DNA from: Planctomycetota bacterium
GTDB lineage: Bacteria; Planctomycetota; Planctomycetia; Pirellulales; Pirellulaceae
Reading direction: 5' to 3'
DNA length: 64,000 bases
Assembly: GCA_014381825.1 (NCBI GenBank)
Contig: JACNKX010000075.1
Coordinates: 62,001 to 126,000, forward strand
Under the pieces are notes generated by a model, which searched no databases, was not told the origin of the DNA, and was given only the letters and a program-made list of their open reading frames with translations. This document shows positions 34,283 through 44,329 of the stretch, piece after piece (within the stretch, counting starts at the first letter, position 1; each line of letters begins with the position of its first letter). Position numbers and translations under genes: made by a program.

Positions 34283-35542
34283 TTGTCTTCGCTTAAGTTG
34301 TCTTCTCCCAAAAAAGTTTACGTGATTGGGATCGGTGATGACGGTCTCGATAGTCTGACCGGAGCCGCGCGGAAACTCGTCGATCAAGCCGAAGTGTTAT
34401 TGGGCGCCGAGCGTTTTCTGGGGTCGGCGATCAATCAGACGGCAACGCGCATCGAAGTCGGCCCCGACTTTGACGATCTGCGCGCGAAGATTGAGGCCAA
34501 TGCTGACAAGCAAACGGTGCTATTGGCTACCGGCGATCCACTGTTCTACGGAACGGCCCGTTATCTGTGCGATCATCTTGGCAAAGATAGATTCGAAGTC
34601 GTGCCGCACGTCAGCAGTATGCAGCTCGCATTTGCACGCGTTAAAGAAAGTTGGGACGAGGCATATCTGACCAACCTCGCCAACCAATCATTGGACCGAG
34701 TCGTCGAACGCGTTCGAACGGCCGAGAAGGTTGGCATCTTCACGACCGAAGAGATATCGCCGTCGGCAGTCGCTAAAGCGATGCTCGATCGTCAAATCGA
34801 TTACTTTCACGCATACGTCTGCGAGAATCTGGGATCACCGGACGAGCGAGTCACGCAAAGTAATTTGAATGAACTTGCCAAACAGGAGTTCTCCGCACTG
34901 AATGTACTAGTGCTGATCCGCGACCCGAACGTGCCCGATCGTCCCTCACAGAGAATCGGCCTGCGGTTGTTCGGAAATCCCGACGAGACGTTTCTGCAAT
35001 CTAAGCCTAAGCGAGGCTTGCTCACTCCCGCGGAAGTCCGTGTCATGGCCTTGGCCGAAATGGACATTGGACCTGCGAGTGTTGTGTGGGATGTCGGAGC
35101 AGGAAGCGGCAGTGTCGCTGTGGAAGCTGCGCAGATCGCCAGTGGCGGCTCGGTCTATGCGATTGAAATGGAAGCCGAAGATCACCAGTTAATCACGGAG
35201 AACGCACAGCGTTTCGGCGCCACCAACTTGACCGCCATCCTCGGCCAGGCCCCAGAGGCCTGGGACGGACTGCCCGATCCAGATTCGGTCTTCATCGGCG
35301 GAACAGGCCGCGCGGTGGCAAGCATCGCGAAAGACGCGTTTGCGAAGCTTCGCAAAGGTGGACGCGTCGTCGTTAACGTTGGCAGCATCGAAAACGTGGG
35401 GGTCGTTCACGAGGCCCTTCGCGAGTGCGCAGGAGACGCCAATGTTTGGATGTTCAACATCGCCCGCGGAACGCAACAACTCGTGCGAATGCGATTCGAG
35501 TCGTTGAACCCGACCTTCTTGATAAGCGCGGTAAAGGATTAA
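34283..35542 (+). CDS. cobL: Precorrin-6Y C5,15-methyltransferase, fused CbiE-CbiT
   Basis: A 419-residue fusion that methylates precorrin-6Y/7 at C5 and C15 and decarboxylates it in corrin ring synthesis. The CbiE half (about 1-210) shows [18 protein letters not shown] and [16 protein letters not shown]. The CbiT half has the SAM-binding [20 protein letters not shown] and [20 protein letters not shown]. The start is TTG 34283, with GAAAGGA about 8 nt upstream. No other cobalamin genes are in the window, so the pathway is scattered. Confidence 0.93.
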   Translation: MSSLKLSSPKKVYVIGIGDDGLDSLTGAARKLVDQAEVLLGAERFLGSAINQTATRIEVGPDFDDLRAKIEANADKQTVLLATGDPLFYGTARYLCDHLGKDRFEVVPHVSSMQLAFARVKESWDEAYLTNLANQSLDRVVERVRTAEKVGIFTTEEISPSAVAKAMLDRQIDYFHAYVCENLGSPDERVTQSNLNELAKQEFSALNVLVLIRDPNVPDRPSQRIGLRLFGNPDETFLQSKPKRGLLTPAEVRVMALAEMDIGPASVVWDVGAGSGSVAVEAAQIASGGSVYAIEMEAEDHQLITENAQRFGATNLTAILGQAPEAWDGLPDPDSVFIGGTGRAVASIAKDAFAKLRKGGRVVVNVGSIENVGVVHEALRECAGDANVWMFNIARGTQQLVRMRFESLNPTFLISAVKD

Positions 35543-35546
35543 CGCC

Positions 35547-36290
35547 GTGGTCGATGTTGTCGAGCAGTACCCAAAACTTGACGTGATTGCCGTCGGAGCT
35601 CATCCAGACGACGTTGAAATCGCTTGTGGCGGTGCTTTAGCGAAGCTCGTCAAGCAGGGCTATAAAGTTGGCATCATCGACCTGACCGATGGCGAACCGA
35701 CACCGAAGTCGCCAGGCCCGGAAGTTCGCCTTGCCGAAGCACAAAGAGCAGCAGAGACCCTTGGCGTTGAGAATCGAGTCACTCTGGAATTGCCGAACCG
35801 CCGACTGTTCGATTGCTTCGACGCACGCGTTGCACTCGCGAAGGAGTTTCGCAAGTACCGACCCCAAGTCGTAATCGGCTTTGGTGATAAAACACCACTC
35901 GCTTCGCCTGATCATTGGCAAGCGATGCTCATCACGGACGCGGCTATCTTCTATTCACGTCTTACTAAATGGGACGACTACTTCGACGATCTTCCCGTGC
36001 ATACGATCTCAGCTCAGCTTTACTTCCGGTTAGCCTTCGAACCACAAACACTGGCGGGCTTTCCCAGCCACTTCACAGTCGATATTTCTGACACGCTGGA
36101 AGCCAAGATCGCATCTATCCAATGCTACGAGACTCAGTTTCCACCGGAGAAAGCATACGTCTTCGAACGCGTTCGTGGCGCCGCGATGTTGGCCGGAGCT
36201 GCATCAGGTTTTCAAGCGGGCGAAGTCTTCATCAGTGCGAGGCCGCTCGGAACAACTGACTTAATGAAGACGGCACTGCCGTTGCGCTAA
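35547..36290 (+). CDS. PIG-L/LmbE-family deacetylase (BshB1-like)
   Basis: A 247-residue zinc-dependent N-deacetylase. The metal motif AHPDDVE is at residues 18-24 and a further histidine lies in [10 protein letters not shown]. The segments [18 protein letters not shown] and LPNRRLFDC resemble BshB1, which deacetylates GlcNAc-malate in bacillithiol synthesis, but other amino-sugar substrates are possible. The start is GTG 35547 behind AAAGGA, 4 bp after cobL, so the two are probably co-transcribed although functionally unrelated. Confidence 0.87.
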   Translation: MVDVVEQYPKLDVIAVGAHPDDVEIACGGALAKLVKQGYKVGIIDLTDGEPTPKSPGPEVRLAEAQRAAETLGVENRVTLELPNRRLFDCFDARVALAKEFRKYRPQVVIGFGDKTPLASPDHWQAMLITDAAIFYSRLTKWDDYFDDLPVHTISAQLYFRLAFEPQTLAGFPSHFTVDISDTLEAKIASIQCYETQFPPEKAYVFERVRGAAMLAGAASGFQAGEVFISARPLGTTDLMKTALPLR

Positions 36291-36305
36291 ATCGGCAGCG
36301 AGAAC

Positions 36306-37283
36306 TCACTCACCCAACGCGAGTTCAAACCTCCCCGTCGAATCCGCCGATGCTCGTGCCATTGCACCAGTGTTGAACTGCATCGTGATCTTGCCGTCAT
36401 GAGTCACGGCGATAATGCCGCCGAGCCCGTTCTTCGACGCATCAAGTGTCTTCGTAAGGATCTCGTGAACGGCTTCTTTAACGGGTTGATGTTTATACGC
36501 CATTCGCGCTGAGACATCATAGGCGATCGCATTGCGAATGTAGTTCTCGCCGACGCCGGTACACGACACAGCACACGTCTTGTTGTCGGCGAACGTGCCG
36601 GCTCCGACGATCGGCGAATCGCCGACGCGCCCGTAAAGTTTATTCGTTAGCCCACCTGTCGATGTGCCCGCTGCCAAGTTGCCATGCGTGTCGAGTGCGA
36701 CACAGCCGACAGTCCCTTGGTGGTCGTCCGCTTGCTTTCGCTTCACACGCTGCCATGTGTCGTAACGTCGCTGAGTCCAGAAATACTTTTGATCAACGAG
36801 ATCCACCGCCATTTCTTTCGCGAACTGATCGGCACCATCGCCCGACAAAAGCACGTGCCGAGTTTCTTCCATAACGAGTCGGGCGAGCGAAATCGGATTC
36901 TTCACAGTCTTCACGCCAGCGACTGCGCCGCACGAACGATCCCGTCCGTCCATGATCGACGAATCTAGTTCATGTCCTCCAGCACTGTTGAAGACGGCTC
37001 CTTTGCCGGCATTGAAGATCGGGTCATTTTCGAGATGCCGGATCACTTGCTCGACGGCATCCAAACTCGTACCGCCGTCCTTTAGTATCGTCTGGCCAAT
37101 CGTAAGCGCTCGACGAAGCGATGCCTTCGTCGCGGCCTGCTCGGCAGAATCGAGCTTCAACCAATCGCTGCCCGCGCCACCGTGCAGCGCGATCGCATAC
37201 CGCGCATCTTGCTGGCCCTGTGCGTTCGCCCACGAGGCTGCCAAAAACACGAAAATCAGAGCTACTGGGATTAATGCCTTCAT
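36306..37283 (-). CDS. Isoaspartyl peptidase/L-asparaginase (Ntn hydrolase), exported
   Basis: A 325-residue N-terminal-nucleophile hydrolase. ATG 37283 with a GGAG site is preferred over a start eight codons upstream, and it yields a clean signal peptide ([20 protein letters not shown]). The first family block is [16 protein letters not shown]. The autocleavage site and nucleophile threonine are in [20 protein letters not shown], followed by [17 protein letters not shown]. It cleaves isoaspartyl dipeptides or asparagine after self-processing. Export to the periplasm suggests a role in damaged-protein or peptide scavenging. Confidence 0.92.
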   Translation of the reverse strand: MKALIPVALIFVFLAASWANAQGQQDARYAIALHGGAGSDWLKLDSAEQAATKASLRRALTIGQTILKDGGTSLDAVEQVIRHLENDPIFNAGKGAVFNSAGGHELDSSIMDGRDRSCGAVAGVKTVKNPISLARLVMEETRHVLLSGDGADQFAKEMAVDLVDQKYFWTQRRYDTWQRVKRKQADDHQGTVGCVALDTHGNLAAGTSTGGLTNKLYGRVGDSPIVGAGTFADNKTCAVSCTGVGENYIRNAIAYDVSARMAYKHQPVKEAVHEILTKTLDASKNGLGGIIAVTHDGKITMQFNTGAMARASADSTGRFELALGE

Positions 37284-37558
37284 TATGCAACTCCGATTTT
37301 CAATCACATGGTCATCCTGCCAGCACTGCCACGCTATCGTTACCTACGAGCGCCACATTTACAAGCAAGAGTCGTGGTCGCCTCGCCCTCAGACGCTAGA
37401 TTGCGCAGTCTACCGGCCGTCACGGCGGAAATAGTGATTGATCTTGTGCCGCAGGCGTGCTGCGATTACTTTCTCGCCGCCGCAGATCTCTGGCTGCGGC
37501 GGCAGGTTCCTGCGCTGATCGATCGTTCGCCCGATGCTATCTACAAGGACTGGTAACC

Positions 37559-38296
37559 GTGGCTGCTAACTGTTTCACAAAGACCGTTATTCGGTTGATC
37601 CTGCCAGCCGTTGCTATCACCGCTCTAGCGTCGACCGGCTGCCGAATAGTCGCAGATGGGCAAAACATTGAAGGCGTTCGCCTACAGCAGCAAGGCCAAC
37701 ACCACGCCGCGCTGCAACGTTTCCAGCAGGCTATTACGTCGAACCCGACAAACGCCGATGCCTACTACAACATGGCGGCCACTTATCATCGCGTTGGGGT
37801 TCAGCAGAAAGACCAACGGCAGCTCGACCAGGCCGAATCGCTCTATAACCAGTGCCTCGATCTGAACGAGAACCACGTTGACTGCCGCCGCGGGCTCGCC
37901 GTTCTGTTGACGGAAACAGACCGATCGGATCGCGCATTCAATCTGCTGAAAAACTGGGCCAACTCCAGCCCCCAACTGGCCGATGCACGCGTCGAGTTAG
38001 CCCGACTGTACGAGGAATCCGGAGATTACGAGACAGCAAAGCTGCATCTCAATAAAGCGATTCTTCTCGATCAGCACAATTCACGAGCCTGGGCCGCACT
38101 TGGAAACATTCGAGAGCAGCTAGGCGACACGCAGCAAGCCCTGGCCAACTACCAGCGCTCATACAATCTGAACGGCTTCCAGCCCGGTGTCGCTCAGCGA
38201 ATTGCTTCGCTGTCGGGCGTGCCGATCGGTGGAGGAGTATCTGGCTCGGGCAACACGCGAATCGTCACGCGCCCCATGCCCGGTCGACAGTTCTAG
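37559..38296 (+). CDS. TPR-repeat exported protein
   Basis: A protein of about 245 residues starting at GTG 37559 (AAGGA upstream); the frame is open further left but the residues there look non-coding. The N-terminus is a signal or lipoprotein signal (ILPAVAITALASTGC, imperfect lipobox). TPR units follow: EGVRLQQQGQHHAALQRFQQ, DAYYNMAATYHRVGVQQKDQ, and SRAWAALGNIREQLGDTQQA. The C-terminus is Gly/Ser-rich and basic. It is probably a periplasmic scaffold. It is divergent from the isoaspartyl peptidase gene. Confidence 0.8.
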   Translation: MAANCFTKTVIRLILPAVAITALASTGCRIVADGQNIEGVRLQQQGQHHAALQRFQQAITSNPTNADAYYNMAATYHRVGVQQKDQRQLDQAESLYNQCLDLNENHVDCRRGLAVLLTETDRSDRAFNLLKNWANSSPQLADARVELARLYEESGDYETAKLHLNKAILLDQHNSRAWAALGNIREQLGDTQQALANYQRSYNLNGFQPGVAQRIASLSGVPIGGGVSGSGNTRIVTRPMPGRQF

Positions 38297-38620
38297 TCAA
38301 AAAGCGACGAATCGCTGAGGTCTTGAGCCTACAGAACTCAGAACTCTAGCGAGTTCCGCGGCGTGAACTGGGTATATTTCTTGTTCGCTGCAGTCTGAAA
38401 TCGGCGACACTGCCGTCTCGCCGCGTGCGCCAAGTGGGCCTATATAGGGAACTTTCGCAGATCCGTAGCGTTTCAGTTCCCACCGGACCGCTGCTAGAAC
38501 ACCCCTCCAAAGAGCTGTGTTCTGAAACGTGATGTTTGATGCCACGCCGACAAATGCGAACGCCATCGCGCCGGCAGTCCATCTCACCATTTTCGCAGAA
38601 CACTCCAATTCACTTGCCAA
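38297..38620 (-). CDS. Possible small membrane protein (doubtful)
   Basis: A 107-codon frame beginning at TTG 38620 or ATG 38590. A hydrophobic N-terminal stretch (MVRWTAGAMAFAFVGVASNI) is plausible for a signal or anchor, and GGAG lies before the ATG. The remainder (YGSAKVPYIGPLGARGETAV) has no recognised motif. It abuts the end of the TPR gene on the other strand. It could equally be chance. Confidence 0.3.
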   Translation of the reverse strand: MASELECSAKMVRWTAGAMAFAFVGVASNITFQNTALWRGVLAAVRWELKRYGSAKVPYIGPLGARGETAVSPISDCSEQEIYPVHAAELARVLSSVGSRPQRFVAF

Positions 38621-38832
38621 GTCCCTGAATCAACGCCTTCCAAACGCGCCGAGACGCAACCGCAGGGTGCATCACCCGATCCAGTGCGAACCACCACAAC
38701 CTCTTCAATCCTAAAATTCTACCCAGACTTCTTGAATTCCGCGTCCTGCGTGCTATGTTGTTTAAGGTTACCAAGCGAGAGAAATTTGCGCGTTTGTTAC
38801 AGCTTACTAGTTATGCGAGGGGATCAACTCAG

Positions 38833-39879
38833 ATGATGCAGTCAAGATTGAGGAAGGTAGCGGCTGGCGCAGCTTGCGCAGCAGCTTTGATGCTCGGTGT
38901 GTCCGAGGCGAGTGCCGGTTGGGGTTCGCATGGATCCAGCGGTGGTTCAAGTGGCGGTTCGTTTGGTTCCAGCGGCGGCTCGAGCGGAGGTAGCTCTGGC
39001 GGCTACATCAGCTATGGAAGTCATGGCAGCCACGGCAGCTGGGGACATCATCGCCGCGTCGTGGCAAGCTACGGCAGCTCTGGCGGTAGCTCGGGTGGAA
39101 GCTCTGGTGGCTGGTACTCGCGATGGCATTGCTATCCGCGCGTACATCATCATCGGATTCGCGTCTATCATCATTCCAGCGGTGGTTCCTATGGCAGCCA
39201 TGGTTCGAGCGGCGGTTCCAGCGGTGGCAAAGTGATCTACTCATCGCCCGTTCAAAGCAGCGGCAAGTATTACTCGGCACCTGTGCAGGACGACGCAGTT
39301 CCCGCAACTCCAGACGCGCCGGCAGCTCCTGCACCGCCCGCCGCGACTGAGCAAACGGGCACCACCAGCGAAGCAACGCTGACCGTGAACGTGCCGAATG
39401 AAGCTCGCGTTTTCGTAAACGGCGTGCGAACCACCAGCGTGGGGAGTGAGCGAAGTTATGTTTCGCGAGGCCTGCAATCTGGGTTCAACTACAGTTACGA
39501 GGTGCGTGCTGAAGTCGAACGGGACGGCAAGTTAGTTGAAGAGACGAAGATGGTCAGCCTGCAGGCTGGTCGTAACGCTCGCGTAAGCTTTGCCTTCGCC
39601 GCTGTAGAAGTTGCACCGTCAACCACTCTCACCCTGAACGTTCCCGCCGACGCCAAGGTCTTCTTAGCTGGCAACGAAACGTCCAGTGCGGGCGAAGTTC
39701 GTGAGTTCACCACGTCCAAGTTGGCCACTGGCGAATCGTGGGAGAACTACACGATTCGCGTCGACTTTGAAGTTGAAGGCCAAACTGTCAGCCGTGAAAA
39801 GACAATCACGCTGACCGCTGGCGAGGATCAACTCGTTAGCTTCGAGAACGAAGCCCAGCTTGTGGCAGCCGCTAACTAA
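38833..39879 (+). CDS. Gly/Ser/His-rich exported protein with two TIGR03000-type domains
   Basis: A protein of about 348 residues. ATG 38833 with GAGGGG 10 nt upstream is preferred to an earlier start. A signal peptide (CAAALMLGVSEASA) precedes about 100 residues of low-complexity Gly/Ser with His patches, such as GSSGGSSGGSFGSSGGSSGG and WHCYPRVHHHRIRVYHH. An Ala/Pro linker leads to two copies of the planctomycete TIGR03000 beta domain: LTVNVPNEARVFVNGVRTTS and LTLNVPADAKVFLAGNETSS, each ending in VSF. The Gly/Ser/His part may be a flexible, metal-binding or adhesive surface segment. A strong terminator follows. Confidence 0.88.
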   Translation: MMQSRLRKVAAGAACAAALMLGVSEASAGWGSHGSSGGSSGGSFGSSGGSSGGSSGGYISYGSHGSHGSWGHHRRVVASYGSSGGSSGGSSGGWYSRWHCYPRVHHHRIRVYHHSSGGSYGSHGSSGGSSGGKVIYSSPVQSSGKYYSAPVQDDAVPATPDAPAAPAPPAATEQTGTTSEATLTVNVPNEARVFVNGVRTTSVGSERSYVSRGLQSGFNYSYEVRAEVERDGKLVEETKMVSLQAGRNARVSFAFAAVEVAPSTTLTLNVPADAKVFLAGNETSSAGEVREFTTSKLATGESWENYTIRVDFEVEGQTVSREKTITLTAGEDQLVSFENEAQLVAAAN

Positions 39880-39907
39880 CGGAATCGCTACAGCTAGATT
39901 GATATAC

Positions 39908-39950
39908 AAAACCCTCGTGTCGCTCATAAGCGTCGCGAGGGTTTTTGTTT
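39908..39950 (+). terminator. Rho-independent terminator after the TIGR03000 gene
   Basis: AAAACCCTCG (39908-39917) pairs with CGAGGGTTTT (39936-39945), with a small inner stem CGCT/AGCG, and runs into TTTTTGTTTTT. Confidence 0.88.
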
Positions 39951-40057
39951 TTCTGTTTGGGCGCTGAAATAGGGCGAAAGGTTCGCCTGGATAATCTGCG
40001 CATGCCGATACTCAAAGCAATTCGCCAACCTCTCGCCCGTTCGCTATCTGGCCGACG

Positions 40058-40720
40058 ATGACTGCTCGCAAAACTAGTTGCCCAGAATTTCCTCTACACG
40101 GTTACTGGCGAATCGCTGTCAGTTTATTCCTGATCCTTCATGTCGTCGCCATTTTCATGCCGCCGTTTATGCTGCAGGCATCTGGGTCGGGCGGAACTTC
40201 GCCGATCGGCGAAGTTGTGATGAATACCCTCAGGCCTTACATCGACTTCGCGTTTCTCAATCACGGATACGCCTTTTTCGCACCGAATCCTGGCCCCAGC
40301 CACCTAATCCGAGCACGTATCGAATTCGAGGATGGACGAGAGCCGATCGAGGAGACATTTCCCGACCTCGACGAGCAATGGCCCCGCCTGTTGTACCATC
40401 GTCATTTCATGCTCAGCGAGCAGCTCAACGCTCAATATCAACCACCGCAACTGCCACTTGAGATCCGCCAAGAGCCGGAACTTGCCGAACGATGGCAAAC
40501 TGCTCGACGAATGTACGAACTGAAATGGCGGTCGTTCAAACAGCATCTAGAAGCTAAGCACGAAGCCTCACACGTAACGCTCACGCGCGTTCAACATCGA
40601 ATGATTGATGTGTTCGAAGTCGGGGAGCAGAACAAACCGCTCGACGCACCCGACACCTTCTACGATCTGCGCGAAGATGGGTTCGTCCCGCAAGTCGAGT
40701 CTACGGGAGTCACTCCGTGA
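40058..40720 (+). CDS. Hypothetical membrane protein paired with an HTTM protein
   Basis: A 220-residue protein with one N-terminal helix (IAVSLFLILHVVAIFMPPFM) and a mostly soluble, charged C-terminal part. The motif FLNHGYAFFAPNPGPSHLIR is characteristic of proteins encoded next to HTTM (vitamin K-dependent carboxylase-like) genes, and GTGA overlap at 40717-40720 couples the two. The helix segment near residues 130-185 is rich in Glu, Arg and Lys. Function unknown. Confidence 0.75.
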   Translation: MTARKTSCPEFPLHGYWRIAVSLFLILHVVAIFMPPFMLQASGSGGTSPIGEVVMNTLRPYIDFAFLNHGYAFFAPNPGPSHLIRARIEFEDGREPIEETFPDLDEQWPRLLYHRHFMLSEQLNAQYQPPQLPLEIRQEPELAERWQTARRMYELKWRSFKQHLEAKHEASHVTLTRVQHRMIDVFEVGEQNKPLDAPDTFYDLREDGFVPQVESTGVTP

Positions 40721-41718
40721 ACTCACTTCTTCAAGCCAGCAAGGAGTGGACGTCCGACGTTGTCGCGGGATGGAACAAATTCTGGTTCACGCCCAGTGAA
40801 CCGCACACGCTCTCTTTAATTCGAATTCTTGCCGGAGCGATGCTGCTCTACACTCACTTGGTTTGGTCCAATGATCTCATCGCGTTCCTCGGACCAGACA
40901 GTTGGATTCCTGGTGAAGCCGCAAGAGAACTTCAACAAGGCAGCTACGCTTGGAGCCATCTCTGGTACATCGGCTCGCCTGGCGTTCTGTGGGCGCAGCA
41001 TATCGTCGTTCTCATCATCATGGCGATGCTCATGGTGGGACTCTTCTCGCGCGTCACTTCCGTACTGGCCTGTTTGATCACGATCTCCTACTGTCATCGT
41101 CTCGAAGGAGCGTTGTTCGGACTCGATCAAGTCAACGCGATGCTGGCGACGTACTTAATGATCGGCCCTAGCGGCGCGGTCTACTCGGTTGACCGTTGGC
41201 TCGCGAAACGAAAGGCCGGCGGCTCGCTTGCGCCCCCCGTCGCCACCACGAACGGTAACATCGCGATCCGCTTGATTCAAGTGCATATGTGTGTGATCTA
41301 TCTGTTCGGTGGCATCAGCAAGATGCGCGGTGAAATGTGGTGGGATGGTACAGCAGTCTGGTACGCAGTTTCGAATCTCGAGTATCAATCGCTCGACATG
41401 ACATGGCTAGTTCGTTACCCATGGGTGATCGCGACACTCAGTCATGTCACGGTCTTCTGGGAAACCTTTTACTGCTTCCTCGTCTGGCCTCGAGCGACGC
41501 GTCCGATTGTGCTCGCGTTGGCCGCTTGCGTTCATGGAGGAATTGCGCTGTTCCTTGGGATGATCACGTTCGGAGTCGCCATGATCATCGGTAACGCGGC
41601 ATTTCTTCCATCAAGTTGGGTGGAAAACGCCTTGGCTTCCCTCATAAAACGTTGGAACGCCCCTCTTTCCGCCGAAACTACGACACCGTCACGTCGCCTG
41701 CCGAAACAATCGGTCTAA
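40717..41718 (+). CDS. HTTM-domain membrane protein (vitamin K carboxylase-like)
   Basis: A 333-residue HTTM protein with several helices. The family pattern is visible in SLIRILAGAMLLYTHLVWSN, YCHRLEGALFGLDQVNAMLA and QVHMCVIYLFGGISKMRGEM followed by WWDGTAVWYAV. HTTM proteins share the membrane fold of gamma-glutamyl carboxylase, but bacterial members have no proven reaction. The start is GTG, inside the stop of the preceding gene. Confidence 0.85.
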   Translation: MNSLLQASKEWTSDVVAGWNKFWFTPSEPHTLSLIRILAGAMLLYTHLVWSNDLIAFLGPDSWIPGEAARELQQGSYAWSHLWYIGSPGVLWAQHIVVLIIMAMLMVGLFSRVTSVLACLITISYCHRLEGALFGLDQVNAMLATYLMIGPSGAVYSVDRWLAKRKAGGSLAPPVATTNGNIAIRLIQVHMCVIYLFGGISKMRGEMWWDGTAVWYAVSNLEYQSLDMTWLVRYPWVIATLSHVTVFWETFYCFLVWPRATRPIVLALAACVHGGIALFLGMITFGVAMIIGNAAFLPSSWVENALASLIKRWNAPLSAETTTPSRRLPKQSV

Positions 41719-41808
41719 ACCGCTCTCCGATTCTTGGCGACGTGAATCCATGCCCTCGTTTCGCGGGTATAATGGCGAGTTCTGTCCTTTCCCCAGCGTA
41801 GAACTATC

Positions 41809-43077
41809 ATGAAGGCTCGGTACAAGTTCATCATTTTTTTGCTGCTTCTCGGAGGGGTGTGCGCCGCCGCTTACAAACCAACCGCGGACTACTGGAAGAA
41901 ACGCAACCAACCGACTTGGAAACAAGTCGAAACTAAGAAGGGCACGATCATCGCGGTCGTCAACTCGACCGGGACGGTCAAGCCTGTCCTTTCGGTTCAA
42001 ATCGGTTCGTTTGTTTCCGGACCTATTAAAGATCTGTTCGTCAACTTCAATCAGGAAGTCGAAAAGGATCAGTTGTTGGCGACCATCGACGCTCGCATCT
42101 ATGAAGCTTCCGTCGCAAGAGACCGAGCTGTACTTGCAACTACCATAGCGGAGATTGACCGCGCCGAAGCTCAACTTCAACAAGCGATCAACAGTGAAGA
42201 ACGCGCCCTATCACTTCAGGAAGAAAACGAAGACTTCATTTCCGAGCAGGAACTCGACCAGCTGAAGTACAGTCGCATCGGGCTCGAAGCGGCGTTGAAA
42301 GTTTCGAAGGCGTCCGCCGATCAAGCCCAAGCCAACCTTGACAACTCTCTGGCAAACCTAGGCTACGCCGAAATCCGATCGCCTGTTAACGGAATGATTA
42401 TCGATCGCAAGATCGACCCGGGCCAAACGCTTGCCGCACAGTTTCAGACACCGGAGCTGTTCGTCGTCGCTCCCGACATGCGAGAGAAGATGCACATCTA
42501 TGCCTCGGTTGATGAAGCCGATATTGGATTAATTCGCGCGGCCCAAGAAAAGGGGCGGCCCGTCCACTTCACCGTCGATGCCTATCGCGATGACTTGTTC
42601 GAGGGTGTGATCGAAGAGATTCGATTCAGCTCGACGGAACTTCAAAACGTCGTGACCTATCCGGTCATCATCGCCGCGCCGAATCCCGACTTGAAGCTGC
42701 TGCCTGGAATGACGGCCAGCATTTCGTTTCGCGTCGACGAGAGCGAAGATATAATCCGCATTCCCAATTCGGCATTGCGGTTCTATCCCGACGTCAAACA
42801 CGTTCGTGAGGAAGACCGCAAACTGCTCGAAGGGAAAAACTGGGAACAAGAAGCGGACGAGGACGACGACGTGGTTTTGTCTGCTCTCGAGAAAGCCGCC
42901 ACGCGTAAGAAACGGAACCGGCGACACGTCTGGGTCGTGGATGGTGAATTCCTCAAGGCGATCGAAGTCGAAACAGGGCTGAGCGACAGCAAGTATTTCG
43001 AAATGGTCTCGGGCGACCTAAAGGAGGGCCAGAAGCTGGTGTCGGGCATCGAGCCCAAAAAGGGCTTTGGATCGTAG
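41809..43077 (+). CDS. MacA-like periplasmic adaptor (HlyD family)
   Basis: A 422-residue membrane-fusion protein with an N-terminal anchor (YKFIIFLLLLGGVCAAAY). The lipoyl/barrel start VNSTGTVKPVLSVQIGSFVS and the paired segment GYAEIRSPVNGMIIDRKIDP flank a coiled-coil hairpin (about residues 90-180). MacA-type proteins link an inner-membrane ABC transporter to an outer-membrane channel. The acidic stretch EQEADEDDDVVLSALEKAA near the C-terminus is an insert. It overlaps the frame of the permease gene region and is clearly its partner. Confidence 0.9.
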   Translation: MKARYKFIIFLLLLGGVCAAAYKPTADYWKKRNQPTWKQVETKKGTIIAVVNSTGTVKPVLSVQIGSFVSGPIKDLFVNFNQEVEKDQLLATIDARIYEASVARDRAVLATTIAEIDRAEAQLQQAINSEERALSLQEENEDFISEQELDQLKYSRIGLEAALKVSKASADQAQANLDNSLANLGYAEIRSPVNGMIIDRKIDPGQTLAAQFQTPELFVVAPDMREKMHIYASVDEADIGLIRAAQEKGRPVHFTVDAYRDDLFEGVIEEIRFSSTELQNVVTYPVIIAAPNPDLKLLPGMTASISFRVDESEDIIRIPNSALRFYPDVKHVREEDRKLLEGKNWEQEADEDDDVVLSALEKAATRKKRNRRHVWVVDGEFLKAIEVETGLSDSKYFEMVSGDLKEGQKLVSGIEPKKGFGS

Positions 43078-43087
43078 TGGTAATCAC

Positions 43088-44329
43088 ATGAACCTGTTGC
43101 TCACATTTCGCGTTGCCGTTCGCGCCCTCGCAAAGAACAAGATGCGGGCAGGGCTTACGGTGTTGGGAGTCGTGATTGGCATCGCGGCTGTGACGACGAT
43201 GGTCTCGATCGGCCAGAGCGCCAGTGGCTTGGTGCAGGGGCAGTTCGAGTTACTGGGGACGAATGTAATCCTTGTCTTTCCCGGCAGCCAACATCGCGGC
43301 GGCGTCCAACAGGGGTTAAGCATGACGCTCACGGCAGAAGACAGCGATGCGATCAACGAGGAGTGTCCGTCCGTCTTGGCGGCATCGCCGCTCGTTGGTG
43401 CGGGTGGACAGATCATCTACGGAAACTCCAATTGGAGCCCGAAGGAAATGCATGGCGTCGATCCGAATTATCTCACAGTGCGCAACTGGCAACTCAAGCA
43501 CGGAGGCTTCTTCACCGATCGCGACGTCAGTTCTGCCTCGAAGGTCTGCGTCCTCGGCCGTACGGTCGTCAAGCGACTCTTTCAAACGGCGAACCCGCTC
43601 GGTGAAACGATTCGAATTCGCAATATCCCGTTCGTCGTCGTCGGCGTTCTGGCAGAAAAAGGCGCGAACATGGTCGGCGACGATCAAGATGATATCGTGC
43701 TATTGCCTTTCACCACGGTTCGCAAGCGACTCTACGGCTCCAACTTTAAGGACGTCCACGCAATCTTTGTATCGGCCCGCTCCGTGAAACTAATGTCGGC
43801 CGCCGAAAGCGAAATCAACCAATTACTCTACGAGCGCCATCGTATTCCACCCGGCGAGCCACCGGACTTCAATGTGCAGAATACAACTGAGATTGCCAAC
43901 GTGCTGGGCGTCATTACCGGCACGTTAACGATGATGCTGGCTTCGATCGCTGGTATTTCGCTGCTGGTTGGCGGAGTCGGCATCATGAACATCATGCTCG
44001 TTTCGGTCACGGAGCGGACGCGTGAGATCGGTATCCGCATGGCTGTTGGCGCGCGCGGGCGTGATATTTTGCGTCAGTTCCTGGTGGAAGCCGTACTGTT
44101 ATCCTGCATCGGTGGAGTCATTGGCTTCGGGCTCGGCGTCAGTGCCTCGGCGGGAGTAACAACGCTGATCAACTCGTTTACGTCCGGCACCAAGTGGCCA
44201 ATCATTGTCTCGTTCGAGGCAGCGGTTGTTGCGATCCTCTTCTCCGCCTCGGTCGGCATCTTCTTTGGCTACTACCCGGCGCGCCAAGCGAGTCGCCTCG
44301 ATCCGATTGATGCCTTGCGTTACGAGTAG
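43088..44329 (+). CDS. MacB-like ABC transporter permease (FtsX family), without ATPase domain
   Basis: A 413-residue permease beginning at ATG 43088 (an earlier in-frame start lies within the adaptor). It has the MacB/LolC form: an N-terminal helix (KMRAGLTVLGVVIGIAAVTT), a large periplasmic domain, and three C-terminal helices with GVGIMNIMLVSVTERTREIG and ARGRDILRQFLVEAVLLSCI, ending PARQASRLDPIDALRYE. E. coli MacB carries its ATPase in the same chain; here no ATP-binding domain precedes it, and none is next to the pair, so a separate ATPase gene must be used. Confidence 0.9.
   Translation: MNLLLTFRVAVRALAKNKMRAGLTVLGVVIGIAAVTTMVSIGQSASGLVQGQFELLGTNVILVFPGSQHRGGVQQGLSMTLTAEDSDAINEECPSVLAASPLVGAGGQIIYGNSNWSPKEMHGVDPNYLTVRNWQLKHGGFFTDRDVSSASKVCVLGRTVVKRLFQTANPLGETIRIRNIPFVVVGVLAEKGANMVGDDQDDIVLLPFTTVRKRLYGSNFKDVHAIFVSARSVKLMSAAESEINQLLYERHRIPPGEPPDFNVQNTTEIANVLGVITGTLTMMLASIAGISLLVGGVGIMNIMLVSVTERTREIGIRMAVGARGRDILRQFLVEAVLLSCIGGVIGFGLGVSASAGVTTLINSFTSGTKWPIIVSFEAAVVAILFSASVGIFFGYYPARQASRLDPIDALRYE

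Noticed and set aside
38930-39240. Short repeated GGTGGTTCAAGTGG-like units, considered as a CRISPR or tandem DNA repeat array
   Set aside because: The units are codons for Gly/Ser repeats inside a coding gene, vary in spacing and lack unique spacers.
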